From positions 11,212,449 through 11,276,448 of the forward strand of contig CM022669.1 of NCBI GenBank assembly GCA_012295275.1: a stretch of 64,000 nucleotides of DNA, in the 5' to 3' direction. Positions 12,496-26,159 of this stretch are shown piece after piece. Under the pieces are notes generated by a model. That model saw nothing but the letters and a program-made list of their open reading frames with translations, had not been told where the DNA came from and did no database searches. Positions within the stretch are counted from its first letter, which is position 1; the number at the start of each line of letters is the position of its first letter. The translations under genes and the position numbers were made by a program. The DNA is from Chrysomallon squamiferum (Eukaryota; Mollusca; Gastropoda; Neomphalida; Peltospiridae).

Positions 12496-13084
12496 GATTA
12501 CAAAAATCGGCTATTAATCCCAAAATTGAGAAATCAACTTGTATTTCAAACAACAAACAAAAATAATGTTCATTTTTGGTGATTCGTTGATGATTATCCA
12601 TGCTCACTTTTAAAAGCAATAACCCATTATAAGGATTGGGGGGAGATAATAAATTTTAGCAGATTATTCCTGATTATCCACTGATAGCAAACCATTTAAG
12701 TCCTAGTCTTTTTAAACAACAATCTACCAAAACTCAACAACCTACAGAAAAAAAGAAAAAGAAAAGAAAAGAAAGTGGAGTTGAAAAGAAAGAAATTGAC
12801 AATCTCTTATTGATAATCCATTGATAGTTAACCATTTTTGTCTTCTGCAAGCAAAGAAACTCTAGCTCAGCAAATCTGATGATCTATTCTGCTAAATACT
12901 GTCGGTCAATATTTGCCATTTAATAATGCTAAAGACTCTGATGTTTGTACAAGGACAAATCTAATGCAAAAAATACCAACGCTAAGTGATTCAGTATTAT
13001 GTCAAATAAAAAAAATTAAATTAGTATGTGGTTTATAATACTTGGATCAGCTGAACACGGTCTATGTGGTAAGCTGGCACATAA

Positions 13085-13395
13085 AAAGATTCGTTTTAAT
13101 ATATAATTAAACCATATGAGCGTATGTACAAGTAGATTTATTAAAATTAGTGTCTTATTACATAATAAATGATTTATGTATAACCACAGATTTCTTCTAA
13201 CATATAATTAAAACTAGTTTATTGTGTTATATACAAGACTAGTGCTTATATAGATTAATTTTAATATATTGCAAAAATTAATATCTTTTTGTTATAAAAT
13301 CTTTGGCATGCAAAATAAATTTTAAGCTGTTTTTTTATATAAGTAAATTTATTTTGATACACAAAACTGTATTATGATAAAAAAATTAATGTGTT
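13085..13395 (+). repeat. Very degenerate tandem repeat
   Basis: Recurring phrases such as 'aaaattagtgtcttattac' and 'aaaattaatatctttttg', together with 'ttttaatatata', appear at about 80-nt spacing. It is too decayed to define a clean unit. Confidence 0.45.
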
Positions 13396-13654
13396 ATTCT
13401 ATTGCCCACATACCAACTGAGATTTACTATCAGATAAAGTGACAATGTCTATAGCAGTTTCATCACTGTTCAATGAAAGCTAAAAATAAATGTTATGTGG
13501 GTGATATCTGACGATACATTAATTTGTGAATACTGACAGAGATAAATTAATTAGTGCGTGGTGTATACACAAATAAAAAAGAGGGGGTGTGATAATGTCA
13601 TAATGGAATACAGTAGGAGTTGAAATTAGTTTGTTTGTTATGAATTTATTTCTA

Positions 13655-13895
13655 CTCGAAATGTAGTTGTAGTTGTGGTGGTAGTAGTGGTAGTGCTGGT
13701 GGGGATGTTGGTGATGGTGGTGATGGTAACAGAGGTAGTAGTAGCAGTTGTAATTGTAACAGTAATAATAGAAATAAGACAACAATAATAATAGAATAAT
13801 TGTAATAATAATATAATAAGGTATTAGTAATAAAAATATAAACAATAACAGTATTGGTAAAAATAATAACAATAAATTAATATTAATAATGATGA
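13655..13895. repeat. GTA/GTG then AAT trinucleotide-rich tract
   Basis: Imperfect GTA/GTG/GGT units grade into AAT/AAC units. The 129-aa minus-strand open frame across it is an Ile/Leu/Tyr/His-rich translation of the repeat, not a gene. Confidence 0.85.
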
Positions 13896-14749
13896 TGGTG
13901 ATGATCATAAATACACTATGAAGTTAAAGGTTATAAATTTTAAGGATCATTCATGAATGTAATTATTGTTTTAAAAATATAGATTACATGGATTATTTTA
14001 TTAATAGTTAATCCTTTTTTTTTTCTTAATCCAAACTAGAAATGGTTTTTGAATGCATATATACAGATATATATGTTTGTGTATTGTTTGTGTATATATT
14101 TATTTTATTATGTTTGGTTTACGAGCTTTATCCTTATTCACATCAGACTGGTAAGATTTTATAACCAGTAGTAATATTAGAGACTTCTTTCAGAGATATA
14201 TTTACTAAAAATGTTTTTGATTATTCATATATCAAGTAATTATATAAGGGAGAACATTTATGTTTCTGCGTGCATATGTACGCATTACTTTGAATTTGTG
14301 TGTTTATCTAAGAAGGGTGTAGTTGTATATTTGTGTGTGTGTTAGGTCTGTCTGAATATACAGTATATACATAGGTACATACATTGGTATATGTATACAC
14401 ATGCATTCGGGCACAATCCAGCCCATAAGATAACTGAAATTTGTCTTCACTTTTTCAATACTTTATTTTTTCCATTTGTTAACATAACACTTAACAGCCA
14501 ATAAGTGTGTGAATTCAGAACCAAAAATGCCAATTCCCTTCAAGCTATCTTGTTATTTTTTCATCCTTCAAGTTTGCCAATTCATATTGATTCTAATAAC
14601 TCGACAGCTAAGACTACTTTTTCACTAATTGCACTTCTCTGCCTTCTATTCATCTACTCAAACAGAGATTACTATTATATCACAGCCTCATACATCATAG
14701 AAATATTCAATATTTTTTATTTTTTTATTTAACAAATGGATACATAACC

Positions 14750-14925
14750 AGACAAATGAAGAAGGCTTATTTTGCCGTGTCTGTGAGTGCCAGAAGAGCT
14801 TTGACTGGCTGTAAGCTATAGACTTAATTACTTCTGTTGTAACTCTATTACAGAATGCATGACATATCTCAATTCTGCAGCCAATTAGAGTATTTAAAGA
14901 GCCCTTTCTGGGATAATTAATGTTA
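14750..14925. promoter_or_regulatory. Unique block; candidate conserved non-coding element
   Basis: This is a high-complexity sequence island with several TAAT-type cores (taattactt near 14826, taattaatg near 14915). A minus-strand frame is open but has no splice-site support and no recognisable motif. Confidence 0.22.
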
Positions 14926-15699
14926 ATTTTTTTTTTTTTTTTCCACATTTAGAATGCTTTCATTTTTGACAGTTGTAAATCTTGTGGGGGTTTTATTTTT
15001 AGACTAGTAACATTTGAATTAAAAAAATAAAGAATGATATAGAGAGAGAGTCAGAGAGAAAGCAAGATATATATATATAAACAAAATAATAATTTTTCCC
15101 ATTCAAGCCTTGCTTCTTAAATTTCACATTAAATAGAACATACACTTCTATCTTGGTACCTTGGCATAAAAGGATGCAATATAATTTTTTTTTTTTTTTT
15201 AATTACTCTCAGATGGTTTTGATGAACCTATAATTAAAAGACATTATAATTTCTTGAACAAAATGCTTTAAAATATTTTATCCCCTATTCGCATCGGATT
15301 GTTAATATGAAATCAATTTTATAACCACCAGCAATATTAGCATCTTCTTTGATTTCCAGATTGCCTTAAACATGTCTGTTAATTTCTTTTGTCGGAGCAG
15401 ATATTAAAAAACAACAAAACTATAAATAACCTGGATGTTCTATAGCTATGACACATTATGTTCTGATAAAAACTTAGGAAGCCAGTGGTCTTCCAAGAAC
15501 TTAAGAAGATAGGGAGTCTGGAAACCAATTCCATGTAGCACTGTAGGCCATGCCAATTACTTCAAGTATTGTGTGTGGCCAACATAAAAGCATCACTTGC
15601 TTGTCATTTTGAGAAATTAATTTGGCTCTGGGCGTGAGTGCTGAGCTTATTGATAAATGGGTCAGTGAACGGTTTTTGAATGTTTTTTTCTTAATGTGT

Positions 15700-15842
15700 G
15701 TGCTGTCTGTCTGTACGTCTGTCTGTCTGTCTATGTGGATGGATGTGTGTGTGTGTGTGTGTGTGTATGTGTGTGTGTGTGTGATTGTGTATAAATATAG
15801 AGACATAGTCTCATATATATATACAAATACACATACATGCAT

Positions 15843-15875
<33 letters not shown>

Positions 15876-15880
15876 TTACT
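15700..15880. repeat. TG, then CATA/CA microsatellite tract
   Basis: TCTG units lead into TG runs at about 15744-15783, followed by CATA then CA units at about 15830-15875. The TG-rich and CA-rich halves are roughly complementary, so the strand could fold back. Confidence 0.88.
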
Positions 15881-16684
15881 TATTCATTTTTATTCAAACC
15901 ACACTTTTATCAATACCTCAACATTTTTCTTAAAATCTTAACTTCAGTATAATTCTGTTATTGTACATTCACAACATTATATATAACCTAGACCATAAAT
16001 ATTACTTAGTCATAACACATTTTTATTTCTGAACTTCAGCTTGAATCTGTTAGTTTACTTCCACAGTATTATTTATTACTTACTCGTTTTTATTCATACC
16101 AAAACTACCATCAATAATACAAGAAAATGCTTTTGCACTGGGCTGCCATGTCATGCACCCTCAGACGTAAATAGCCCCATGCACTTACTGCTTTACATAG
16201 TCATTTCCAATTAACTTCAAGTTTCTTTTGTTCTTTATTCACACCATTCCCCCCTCAAATGGAATAATTTACACAGAAACAAACCTGTTCATAAAAATTT
16301 GATTGACGTTAATGGAATTAAGTGATATGACATAATTAGGCATGCACACGAACGTACCACAGTGTTTACCGACTTGAATCAAATGGGAGAAGTAGCTGTT
16401 ATGGTTTCCGATATATTTAATTAGTCAGTTTTGTAGTGTTTGTCAAATGTAATCCAGAGACCTGTTTGTTTGGATTTAGTATTTTCCTCTTTCTTAATCA
16501 AACTATAGATTTTTACGGCGTAAGGTAATATTTTTAGATGTGCTATTGTTATTGGGTGTATTATATTAATAAGACATGACTGACAGAGTGTGAAATAATC
16601 TCAAGATCAAACAGTTCAGTACAATACAGTAAAATTGGTTTATGTTTGAACACATTTTTATTATGACACCGTTTCATAAACATA

Positions 16685-16945
16685 GCGACACATGTAGATA
16701 ACTTGTACTAATATACATGCACACTTACATACATACATATATACACATGTAGATAGCTTGTACTAATATACATGCACACTTACATACATACATACATACA
16801 TATATAATACACATGTAGATAACTTGTACTAATATACATGCACACTTACATACATACAAACATACATATATAATACACATATAGATAACTTGTACTAATA
16901 TACATGCACACTTACATAATACATACATATACACAGATGTAGATA
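16685..16945 (+). repeat. Minisatellite, unit about 60-65 nt
   Basis: There are four close copies of 'acatgtagataacttgtact' followed by 'aatatacatgcacacttaca' and a variable (CATA)n run. Copy length differs mainly through the CATA run. Confidence 0.92.
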
Positions 16946-16994
16946 TACACTCTTTAATACATACAACAATAGCAACATTATTTCAATTATACAG

Positions 16995-17205
16995 TACATT
17001 TATTAACATAACCTTTCTGTTACATGCAAAACTGTGATGGTCTCACCAACATTAGAAATGTACATATACGTATAAATATACATGTAAACACACATTTATT
17101 AACATAACCATTCAGCTACATATAAATACATTTATTAACATAACCATTCACTTACATGTAAATACATGTGTATTAAAATAACCATTCAGTTGCTTGTAAA
17201 ACTAC
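16995..17205 (+). repeat. Minisatellite, unit about 40 nt, interrupted
   Basis: Copies of 'atttattaacataaccattc' followed by a 'cttacatgtaaata' phrase recur about four times, with one unrelated insertion near 17030-17085. Confidence 0.75.
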
Positions 17206-17351
17206 AAAGGCCTGACACTAAAAATTTCATAGTGATTTTATTTCTATTATACCCTATCTTTACTGCCAACACTGAGATGTATCAGTGATTACTCAACCTC
17301 CAGTTGTGTGAAATAAATCTGTTAGTTTAGTACAAATGAGAGATGACTTAC

Positions 17352-17510
17352 AGGGATCCAGTGAAAAGAGACTGGTGTAAATGAAACCACTGCAAAGAGC
17401 AGAAGAACGATCATGACACAGGCAAGGCCAAACTGGAGAAAACCATTAGAGTACTGCAAAATCTTTTGATTTATTCTCTGGTTATCAGAATGAATACGCT
17501 GAATGTGCAT
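17352..17510 (-). CDS. Candidate first coding exon with hydrophobic N terminus
   Basis: An ATG directly preceded by an in-frame TGA opens a 53-codon frame ending at CCT|GTAAGT (GT at 17351-17350). The N terminus is polar (MHIQRIHSDNQR...). It is followed by FLQFGLACVMIVLLLFAVV, a signal peptide or type II signal anchor. The region just upstream on the minus strand is CpG-rich (17570-17850), as expected for a promoter or 5' UTR. The donor is phase 0, whereas the Ig exon at 1824 needs phase 1, so it cannot splice directly to that exon. It may need an unseen intermediate exon, belong to a nested gene, or be a chance ORF. No family is recognised. Confidence 0.33.
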
Positions 17511-17569
17511 TCAGCTGATACTACAAAATGGTGATCAGACAAAATGTCATTCGAAACAAGCAGAGTTAA

Positions 17570-17850
17570 ACAGTCTTTTCGGAGTGATTTATATTACAGA
17601 CACGATTGCCTCTCGCACACCTAAATACCTGATTGCCTTCTGACATTGATGAAATATGAAAAATCTGCTTCGTGGCATTTCTGCCCTATGAAGTGATTGG
17701 AAACTCTTGTGACATATTCTTGCCAAGGAAAAACATTAATTCCTTTCGATATTGCCTCCGATTTTCCTCTTCGTTGCCGTTGCGACTGACGTTTGTACTC
17801 CTGCAGTGGCACTTTCAATGTTCTTGCATGCAAGATCACCAAAAAAATAC
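17570..17850 (-). promoter_or_regulatory. CpG-rich block upstream of the 17.4-kb candidate exon
   Basis: This block contains about ten CpG within 280 nt (for example cctctcgcacacc near 17610, gcctccgattttcctcttcg near 17754 and gccgttgcgactgacg near 17776) in a background where CpG is rare. It lies on the 5' side of the candidate minus-strand exon. An alternative promoter or 5' UTR is the simplest reading. The open frames here on both strands match no family I know. Confidence 0.38.
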
Positions 17851-18577
17851 ATCTCTTTGACAAACTGCTTTAAATCACTGATAGAAAAAGTTGCATATTA
17901 TTGTGACAGTTGGTTAATCATTCAATTTAGGCAGAAAAACTGTGGGTTTAGTTGTTGGATGGTTTTCTTCTTTTTTCTTACCTTTTTTTTTATTTTTTTA
18001 TTTTTATTTTTTTGGTTCTTTTTCTTCTAATGACACATGCAAGTGACTTTGTAATTTAATTGTTTCAAACTAAGCTGGTGCATATCAAAACTGATCTCAG
18101 TGACCTTGCTGCATGTTCCTGCTAATTAAAAATAAATATTTAATTTGACAACTGGTTAAAAAACACCCAGGTTTTTTTTTTTTTTTGTATCAAATATGTA
18201 AAGGTCTATGTCGTATGCATATTACATTTTTTTTAATTTGTTTTTATTTATTTTTTATTTTCTTAAATTAATCAGCAGCCTCTAAAATTTTAAAATTTGA
18301 TTTTGGAATGCAGTAAAAAAAATGTCTTTTTTGTTTGTACTTTCAGAGAAAAGAAACCTTTATTATAAGACTGATAAATTAAATACACACATGCCAGACA
18401 AGTCTCAGTAAATAGTATAGACATCTTGTTAGATAAAAAAAATATATTTGATGAAATAAAATATTTTTTAAGAAACGTAAATTTTTTTTATTTATATCTT
18501 GTTAAAGAGAAGTAATATATAACAGCTGAAAAAGAAACTGTATTCTGAGTAGCAAAAAATTACAGTGTTATATAACT

Positions 18578-19403
18578 ACCATATTTACTCATATGTAATA
18601 CATATCCTTAACTATAAACAGTTAAAAAAAGAATATCTCTCATATGTAAAATTCACACCAATTTTTCCTTAGTTTTATTTCAAGTAATCAGACAAAGACA
18701 GATTATGTCACAAAGATATATAGTTACGACAAAAAGTCTTTAATGAAATAACCCCTACCTAATGTTTAGGAGAGCTATTAGTTAATAACCACGAAACCCA
18801 TTCCAATGTAATATCATACACTTGTCTGCAAGGACAATATGAACTTCTGAATTTCAGAGTTTAAAATCGTATGAAAAAAAAGTCTATTATATATAAACCA
18901 CTACTGTATTCAGTCTTGTTTTAAGAATGTTAAACAGTTCTGTGCAGTACATAATGTAAAACAAAAAATACATTATGTTGTCATGCCATGCACTTGGCTC
19001 AGAAGAAGTGTAACATTTAGTTTTCATGTTTAATAAAAGGAACCTCCAAACCCTGGAGTCAAACACCCTGTGCATGGCAGTAAGGAGACTCCTTTTGAAA
19101 AAGACTTAATCGCCAAGTGGAATGGGGCAAACAGATTTGGGCAACCACGTCAAGTAGTAACTGTAGACATAAACAAATTCATTCAGCGGATATTGTTTCT
19201 ACTGGAATAGAGATTTATATTTTATACCGTTTAAATAAAATCTTTGTATTAAATTAAAAAAAAGGGAAGAATTTAACAAAAATTTAAAAAGAAACAGTAA
19301 AAAAAAACCTAATTTTCAATATGAGCCATTTGCCTCCTTTACCTCAGTGTAGTTATGGCCATGCTATGAAAATAGGTGTGTTTTATACAAGAATAAATAC
19401 GGT
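18578..19403. mobile_element. Non-autonomous DNA transposon (TIR element)
   Basis: The left end reads 'accatatttactcatatgta'. The right end, read on the minus strand, is 'accgtatttattcttgtata'. These form imperfect terminal inverted repeats of about 28 nt bounding 826 nt. 'Accgtatttactcgtgtata'-type termini are, from memory, common in MITE-like elements of aquatic invertebrates. No transposase frame is present inside. Target-site duplications are not evident, consistent with age. The superfamily is not assigned. Confidence 0.6.
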
Positions 19404-21359
19404 TTTATCAGTCTTGTTCTAAGAGCAATCTGGTGAAGTAAACAATGAAATGAAAAAAATAACAGATGACTTGAGTGTTTATAATCCCCATGAGGCCAAT
19501 AAACTAATACATCTGTGTGGCATAACACCAATAGCTATCTACCATTAACAGCACTTGAAGATCATCATACCACCATTACTTTACAAGTATCGTATTAGCA
19601 ACTGATAAAACCTTAAAAGACGTTAATTTGTTGTTCAAATACAAATTTGTTTTTAATGACCATCAATCAAGAAGCAATTATGAATATCAACATATTGATT
19701 TTAGCACATGAAACAAATGAAATTATGTATTGATTAGCAATAAGTTTAAAGTACTAAAGACAGTCCAAGATAAGATTGCACATAAATGTTTTTAAGATCA
19801 GCTGAATGTTTGTTTTATAAATATGTCATTCAAAAACTCTGTATTAGGCAAGATGAATGTATTGTGAATAAATACTGAATAGTCATGGAAATCAATTATG
19901 TGGCTGTAATCAATAAAGTGACATGCAGATAAACTTCAAAGATACAAATGGTGTTTATATGGCCCCCTGTCATTGTTAACAATAACAGAAATAATATCAT
20001 TAAAAAAATATAGTTCTGATTGTAATAAGAAGAGAAAAGTACAAAACATGTTTAAATTATCTTAATTTTGTTTATTTTCATAACAAACTGAAGTCTTTAA
20101 TATTTTAAATAGTGTATAATAATAATAATAATAATAAACAGTGATGAAAATGTGAAAAAAGAAATTATTGAATATTTACTGACAATCTAATATATTGTAA
20201 TAACAATGGTCAGAAATTTATTGTATGTTTCCTTATATAGTAATGATATGAGAGACAAAACATACTATCATCTTTCCTTTGACTCATTTTTATTCATTAG
20301 AAGCAATAGGTATTTTATTATTTGTCACTAACATAGACTGGGACATTATTTTAATAAACATAGATAGGAGCACTGGCTGGAATGGGATGCAATCCATTTG
20401 AAACACAAGAGAAGAAATGTGTATTGTTGAATCTATGGATGCTTGGCTGTGTCATGTGTTTGTATTTTTTATTCCTGATTTATTCTAGCTCTTGTCTATA
20501 TTGCATTAAATGCCAAACTGCATTATCTTAATGTTAATTATTCAGGTGTGAAATAAAAATAATTCTCTCTCTCTATCACTGTTTCATATCTCACTTGCTG
20601 TTTCTATCTGACTCTTTCTTCTGTCTTCTCTGTCTCTTCTTGCTGTTTTCTCTCTCTCTTTTTTTTCTCTCATTATTCTTCTTTTTCATTTTTTAAAAAC
20701 ATCTGTACTTGTTTTAATTAGTACTGACTTTTCAACACCTAAAAGCTTCTGTAATATGTTCTTCGGATTAATTCATAATACCAGTTTTCAGTTTAAAGAA
20801 GGATTTTTTTTGGTTTCTGCAGGTTCCTTTCAGAACTAATCCCCAGATCCTGTGACAATATGGCCTTTTTCTTATATTTTAAATTCTAAAAACTTTTTCA
20901 TCAAGTTATGTTAATCCTGCTTCATCCTAACTTAAATCTTCTGTTATTATTTATGTTTTTAAAGTCCTTCAATGAGATTTTTAAAAATATCTTTTGAAAA
21001 TGTTCATATTCTAATCAGATTTTTTCAAATGTTTTTAAGAACATTCATTTGCCAAATGATACTGTACAGTAGTTTAAGAAATCATTTTTTTTTTTTCTTT
21101 CTTTCTTTTAAATAATCCAAGATTTATTTCAATCTAATTTGCTACCTTCAAAATCCAATGGACTGGTGTCCTATAAGGTTGGGAGTTTTCCTTGCTGTAT
21201 ATTTTATCTTCTTTTCTTTTCGTTTTTCTTTCTTTTTTTTTTTCACTCTACATTGTTGTTGTTGGGTTTTTTTTTGTTATTTGAGTCATACCTTCACTGG
21301 ATTGTTAAGCAAAACAACCCATTAAGACATCCCATTAAATTATCAGGGAAAAATTAAGT

Positions 21360-21530
21360 TTAAAAAAGCCTGGACATCAATCAGATTTTCGTTCCATTCA
21401 ATTTGAAGATGCGGATGGGAGATTCTTGCCATGAGTCGCGAGTGAAGGAGAATGTAATTGTCGACAACGAATGCTGCACCACTGCCGAGCAAACTTCAAC
21501 TGTTTTATTCAATAAAGTTTATAGCGAATG
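21360..21530. promoter_or_regulatory. CpG-containing unique block
   Basis: This is a short island of complex sequence with several CpG (gatgcggatggg near 21409, gagtcgcgagtg near 21434, ttgtcgacaacg near 21459). 'Ttgtcgacaa' is a perfect 10-nt palindrome. There is no ORF of note. It is possibly regulatory. Confidence 0.3.
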
Positions 21531-21619
21531 CAAATAATGACCCTTTTTCCTTTTTTACTTTTTATTATTCTGGCAGTGTTTTTACTTTTTTTCTTCATGA
21601 AAAGGTATTTTTGTAAATA

Positions 21620-21650
<31 letters not shown>

Positions 21651-22239
21651 CAAAGCATACCTTTTGTATGGTTTTTATACATTTTTTATATTAATGTATG
21701 TTTGTTTATTTTATGTATTATTTTTAAAGCAGTGAATTTGAATATTCATATTATTTGTAGTTTCATTATTATACAATGTAATTAAGTGACTAGAGTTTAG
21801 TTTATTTATATATGTAATATATATTTTGTATATCTTGTTTAAATAAAAACTGAATTTTTCTATATTTTGTATATATTGATTAACATCATCATTATTATCT
21901 TTTTTCTTTCCTCTTTTTTCTTTTTCTTTTTTCTTATTTTTTAAACAGCATTTTGGCAGCAATGACATTATTGTTATATATTATTTTTATACATTTTTGA
22001 CATAATATAATTTGAAATTAACTTTGAATTTTTTTTTTTTTTGGTATATACAAATGATTCTAACCTGTTAATGTCAGTACATTTATATTTATACAGGTCA
22101 TAATATTTACTGTACATGTATTAAAGTTTGCTCTTAATTGTAGTGAATATTTATTTTATTATATATGAAGCTAGTGAGATATTTTATTTATCATACTGAA
22201 TCTATAGCAGTTGCTTTAATACCTTCATATTATTTAATA

Positions 22240-22371
22240 TATCTTATTTGTGTGTTTGTGTGTATGTGTGTGTATTTCTAAGTGTGTGTCAGTGTATTTA
22301 ATTCTATATGTATAACTATCTGTCTGTGTGTGTGTGACTGTGTCTGTGTGTGTGTGTGTCTGTGTGTATGT

Positions 22372-22408
<37 letters not shown>

Positions 22409-22425
22409 TGTGTGTGTGATTGTAT
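22240..22425. repeat. (TG)n microsatellite tract
   Basis: TG runs are broken by TCTG and TATG. The longest pure run is near 22378-22407. Confidence 0.92.
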
Positions 22426-22600
22426 TTTTATGCCACATACAAATCACTTTCTGTATCACTCTCTACAGATGTACCAAACATTTTGTTCAAAATGATGATC
22501 TCTTTACTTGTCCTCTTTACTTAATAAACACCTGAATTTTACTAAAACTTTTTCCTTTAAAAAAAACTCCAGTACATCAGACATCAGACATATCAGCTTG

Positions 22601-22602
<2 letters not shown>

Positions 22603-22645
<43 letters not shown>
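22603..22645. repeat. 43-nt poly(T) tract (poly(A) on minus strand)
   Basis: This is an uninterrupted T run, the longest homopolymer in the window. On the minus strand it would be a 3' poly(A) tail following a complex sequence (22650-23080). It could be a retroposed copy, but I see no target duplication. Confidence 0.9.
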
Positions 22646-22649
<4 letters not shown>

Positions 22650-25079
22650 GGGGAAATTTCTCACAATCAAGCAGAATGAAGCTGTGAACAGAACAAGATT
22701 TTAAACAAATACTACAAATGAAACGTTGTGACTGAAAAAAAAAAATATTTAATAACAACACTGACATCCTGAGGAGTAATCTGAATTGCATTCAATGAAG
22801 AAACATGCAGCTTCTCTTTAGAAACAAACAAAAAAAAAAGAAGAAGAAAGATTCTTCCAATACAAATCTGTCAGCATGCCAGAGTGTACAGCCAAAGATT
22901 AAGTGTCAAATATGAAGCTGTCAATTGTCTTCAATGGCCCACGATGCTGGTGAAGATCTCTTGCATCCTCTTCACAGAATATTGATGTGGAATTAGTGAT
23001 GATGCTGTCAAGAGATAAACATTTCTGCTTACCTAACAAGACATCATCCCAATATGATAAATCTCTGTCAACAGTAAGCCTGCATCCTAGCAGTTTTTAA
23101 CCATCTTTTATGATGTAATGATGCCAAGATTCCAACCCACACAAAGTTAATTAGGAAAATTATGTACCAACTGCTGTGTTCATCAATTTGTTAGTAATAT
23201 TGGGAAAGTCAATATTTTTTTTTATTTTAGAGATATAGTTTTATTGCTCTAAAATTTGAAACTTTTATTTTCATGTGTTATTTTTTTCAAGTTTCAATGA
23301 TCATAGATTAATTATATCATTATCATCAAATCGTTTTTTATCTATGGTTTATTTAATATGGCCACATTAACATATATTTTATATTCCCTTTCTGTGTGAA
23401 ACAAGTTAATAATGGTGTACTTATTCACCTTTAAGATATATAAAGTTATTAATAAACATACCCATTGACCTAGTCATAAACAAACAAAGATAAGAATAAT
23501 GATTTTTATGCATTTTTTATTTTTTTTACTTACTAATTTATTTTATTTTATTTTTATTTTTTCATGGTGGATGTTTTTGTTCAGAAATCTCTTAATTTCA
23601 TTGTTTTGTATATAAAAAAAAAAATTAAATTAAACTGAATATATTTAAATATAATTTAAAAAATAATAAAAACTACATCAAGCCACCATTTCTTTCTCCA
23701 TCATTTCTCCCAAGATGAGGAGATTTGCTTCAGTTCTTGGTTGTGGGGAACAAATTATCCCCTGCCCTCTGTCCCATAATTTCACAGCTCTGTTCAATCC
23801 TGAGACAGAAGCAGATCAGTACTGGTTCTGAGTGGATTAATCTAGATTTGCTCCACTGTTCAAATCTCCAGGGATGTGCTGAACAACCAAGGCAAAAATA
23901 GTAAGAATGCTAAGTTAATTGATACATCATACAGAGCTTTGTTCATTTGGTCTAATTGGAGTCTCAACTGGTGACTTAAAATCTCTTAGCCACGTTCTGA
24001 GAATTATGCAAGAATCCCTGAAGTTATGTGGCATATTCAACTTGTAACCAACTGTGTGGTATTTACAAAAATAGCTAATTAAAAGCTTTATTAAAATGCA
24101 GTAGTACATGATTTTTAACTACACAGAAAGATAATGATTTTTCTACAACATAGAAAGAATAATATTTGAAAATAAATTCTTATTTAAAAACTATATTTGC
24201 TAACTTTGTTAAAATAAAAATACAGATAGAGTAAACTTAATCTGATTTTCAGTACAGGAATTAATTATTAAATATTTCTCAATGTAATAACATTACTTCT
24301 ATTGTACAGAAGGAAACAAAATCAGTTTTTATAATATCAAAATATGATCAACAGCTTGAATACACATATATATGTTTAGCATATTTGTAATGTCTGTCTC
24401 TGTTTATAATCTATATGTAATTTATGTCCAGACACATATATCCTGGGCTTACAATTATGCCCAACAAATTAAATATGAATAACATTTTAAGTTGCTGAGC
24501 AGTGTTTTGTTGATGGTAGTTTGTTTAGTTTTATTATTTTGTATGTGTGTACATGTGTGTCTGTGTGTGTGTTGTTTTTTAATATTATTATTTATTTGTT
24601 ATGTATTTATTTTAATTTTTCCATTTTAAAAAAGTTTTAGTTTATTTTTTTTTATTTTTTTGAGTTCCTTTTAGTAAGTTAATACTGAAGATCAGATACA
24701 TTTTTAATTTGCTTTTGATAATGAATTTTGGTGGGGGGGTATTTCTCTTTCTCTCAATATTTTTTTTTTTTTTTTAAATTTTTTATTATCTTTGTCGCAA
24801 TGCATTGTGCATCTAATCTAGATTTAGAAGCAAGCTGATCCCATCAAAGGTTTCAAATCTGATACTGCCTCAAGGTGGCTTAACCAGATTAGTTCTTAAT
24901 TCTTTCACAAAAGATTTTTTTCTCTCTCACTGTAATAAAAATCTTGAGGAATGAGGAGTGGAAAGAGTGAGGAAGAATTTCTAACCATGATAAAGATCAA
25001 CCATTTGTAATAATTTTAATAACGTAAATTTCTTTAACATAATTATGTTGCTTTATAGTTCAATATACTGTTTCTACTG

Positions 25080-25495
25080 ATAACAACAGTAAAGAAGAGA
25101 CCAATTAGTCCAAAACAGAAGACAGCAATTAAATATCAATTCTAGTCTAAAGGTTAAATCTATTCCTATACTAACATAAAGGTTAAAACTATTCCTATAC
25201 TAACATAAAGTTTAAAACTATTTCTATACTAACATAAAGTTTAAAACTATTCCTATACTAACATAAAGGTTAAAACTATTCCTATACTAACATAAAGGTT
25301 AAAACTATTCCTATACTAACATAAAGTTTAAAACTATTTCTATACTAACATAAAGGTTAAAACTATTCCTATACTAACATAAAGTTTAAAACTATTTCTA
25401 TTCTACCATGAAGGTTAAAACTGTTTCTATACTAATATAAAGGTTAAAACTACTTCTATACCAATATAAATGTTAAAATTATTCCTGCTGACAAT
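25080..25495 (+). repeat. Minisatellite-bearing element, copy 1 (29-nt unit)
   Basis: A unique leader (ataacaacagtaaagaagag, then accaattagt and agaagacagca) is followed by about twelve copies of a 29-nt unit built on 'taacataaaggttaaaacta' and 'ttcctatac'. The same leader plus array occurs inverted at 31563-31790. The central units are nearly identical, alternating 'aaaggtt' and 'aaagttt' and 'attcc' and 'atttc' variants. Confidence 0.92.
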
Positions 25496-26159
25496 AGTCT
25501 GCTATGTATTTAAGTGGAATTATTTAAAAATGTAAATGATTAGTTTCATAGTCATTGGCAGCGTTAACTTAAAAGCAAGTGGTTTGTTGTAATAATGAGA
25601 TTTAATGTACCTACTTCTTAGAGTGTCGTAAAAAGGACAAAGTAAAATGAAAATTATATCTGGCTACATCCACATTACAAAGAGAACAGATTCTACAATT
25701 TCTGTAGTATATTATAGTAAGGCAGTAAACTGTTCTGTATTACACAACATAGTGAAGTCTGCTTCCCCTTCTCTTTTCATAAGACACAATGAATTGCTAT
25801 CACAGCCATTTCTACATCAATTAAAAATGTATTGATTTTTTTTTTATGCTTAGATTCACGTGGTTAGGTTAATGATCATGCTCAGCAGACAAAACAATGG
25901 TTGTTTGTTTAGTTTATATAATAAACACAGGAAGTCTAACAATGAATGCTTGTCTCAAAGAGAACAATCAAACAGCGCCAGCTCTACTGGAAAGTATCAT
26001 TTTATTTCACAAGTTAAGAAAAGAGAGAAAAATGTTTTCTGTGTAATAAGTAGGCTTATCGTATTTTCAGTCTACTTTTATGTCATATATTGCATTATAT
26101 GCCATACAGGTAATAGAAGAATATGTAGTATCATAGATGAACAACCACATGAGTAGTGA

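Noticed and set aside
13519-13908. 129-aa minus-strand frame
   Set aside because: It is an Ile/Leu/Tyr/His-rich translation of trinucleotide repeats.
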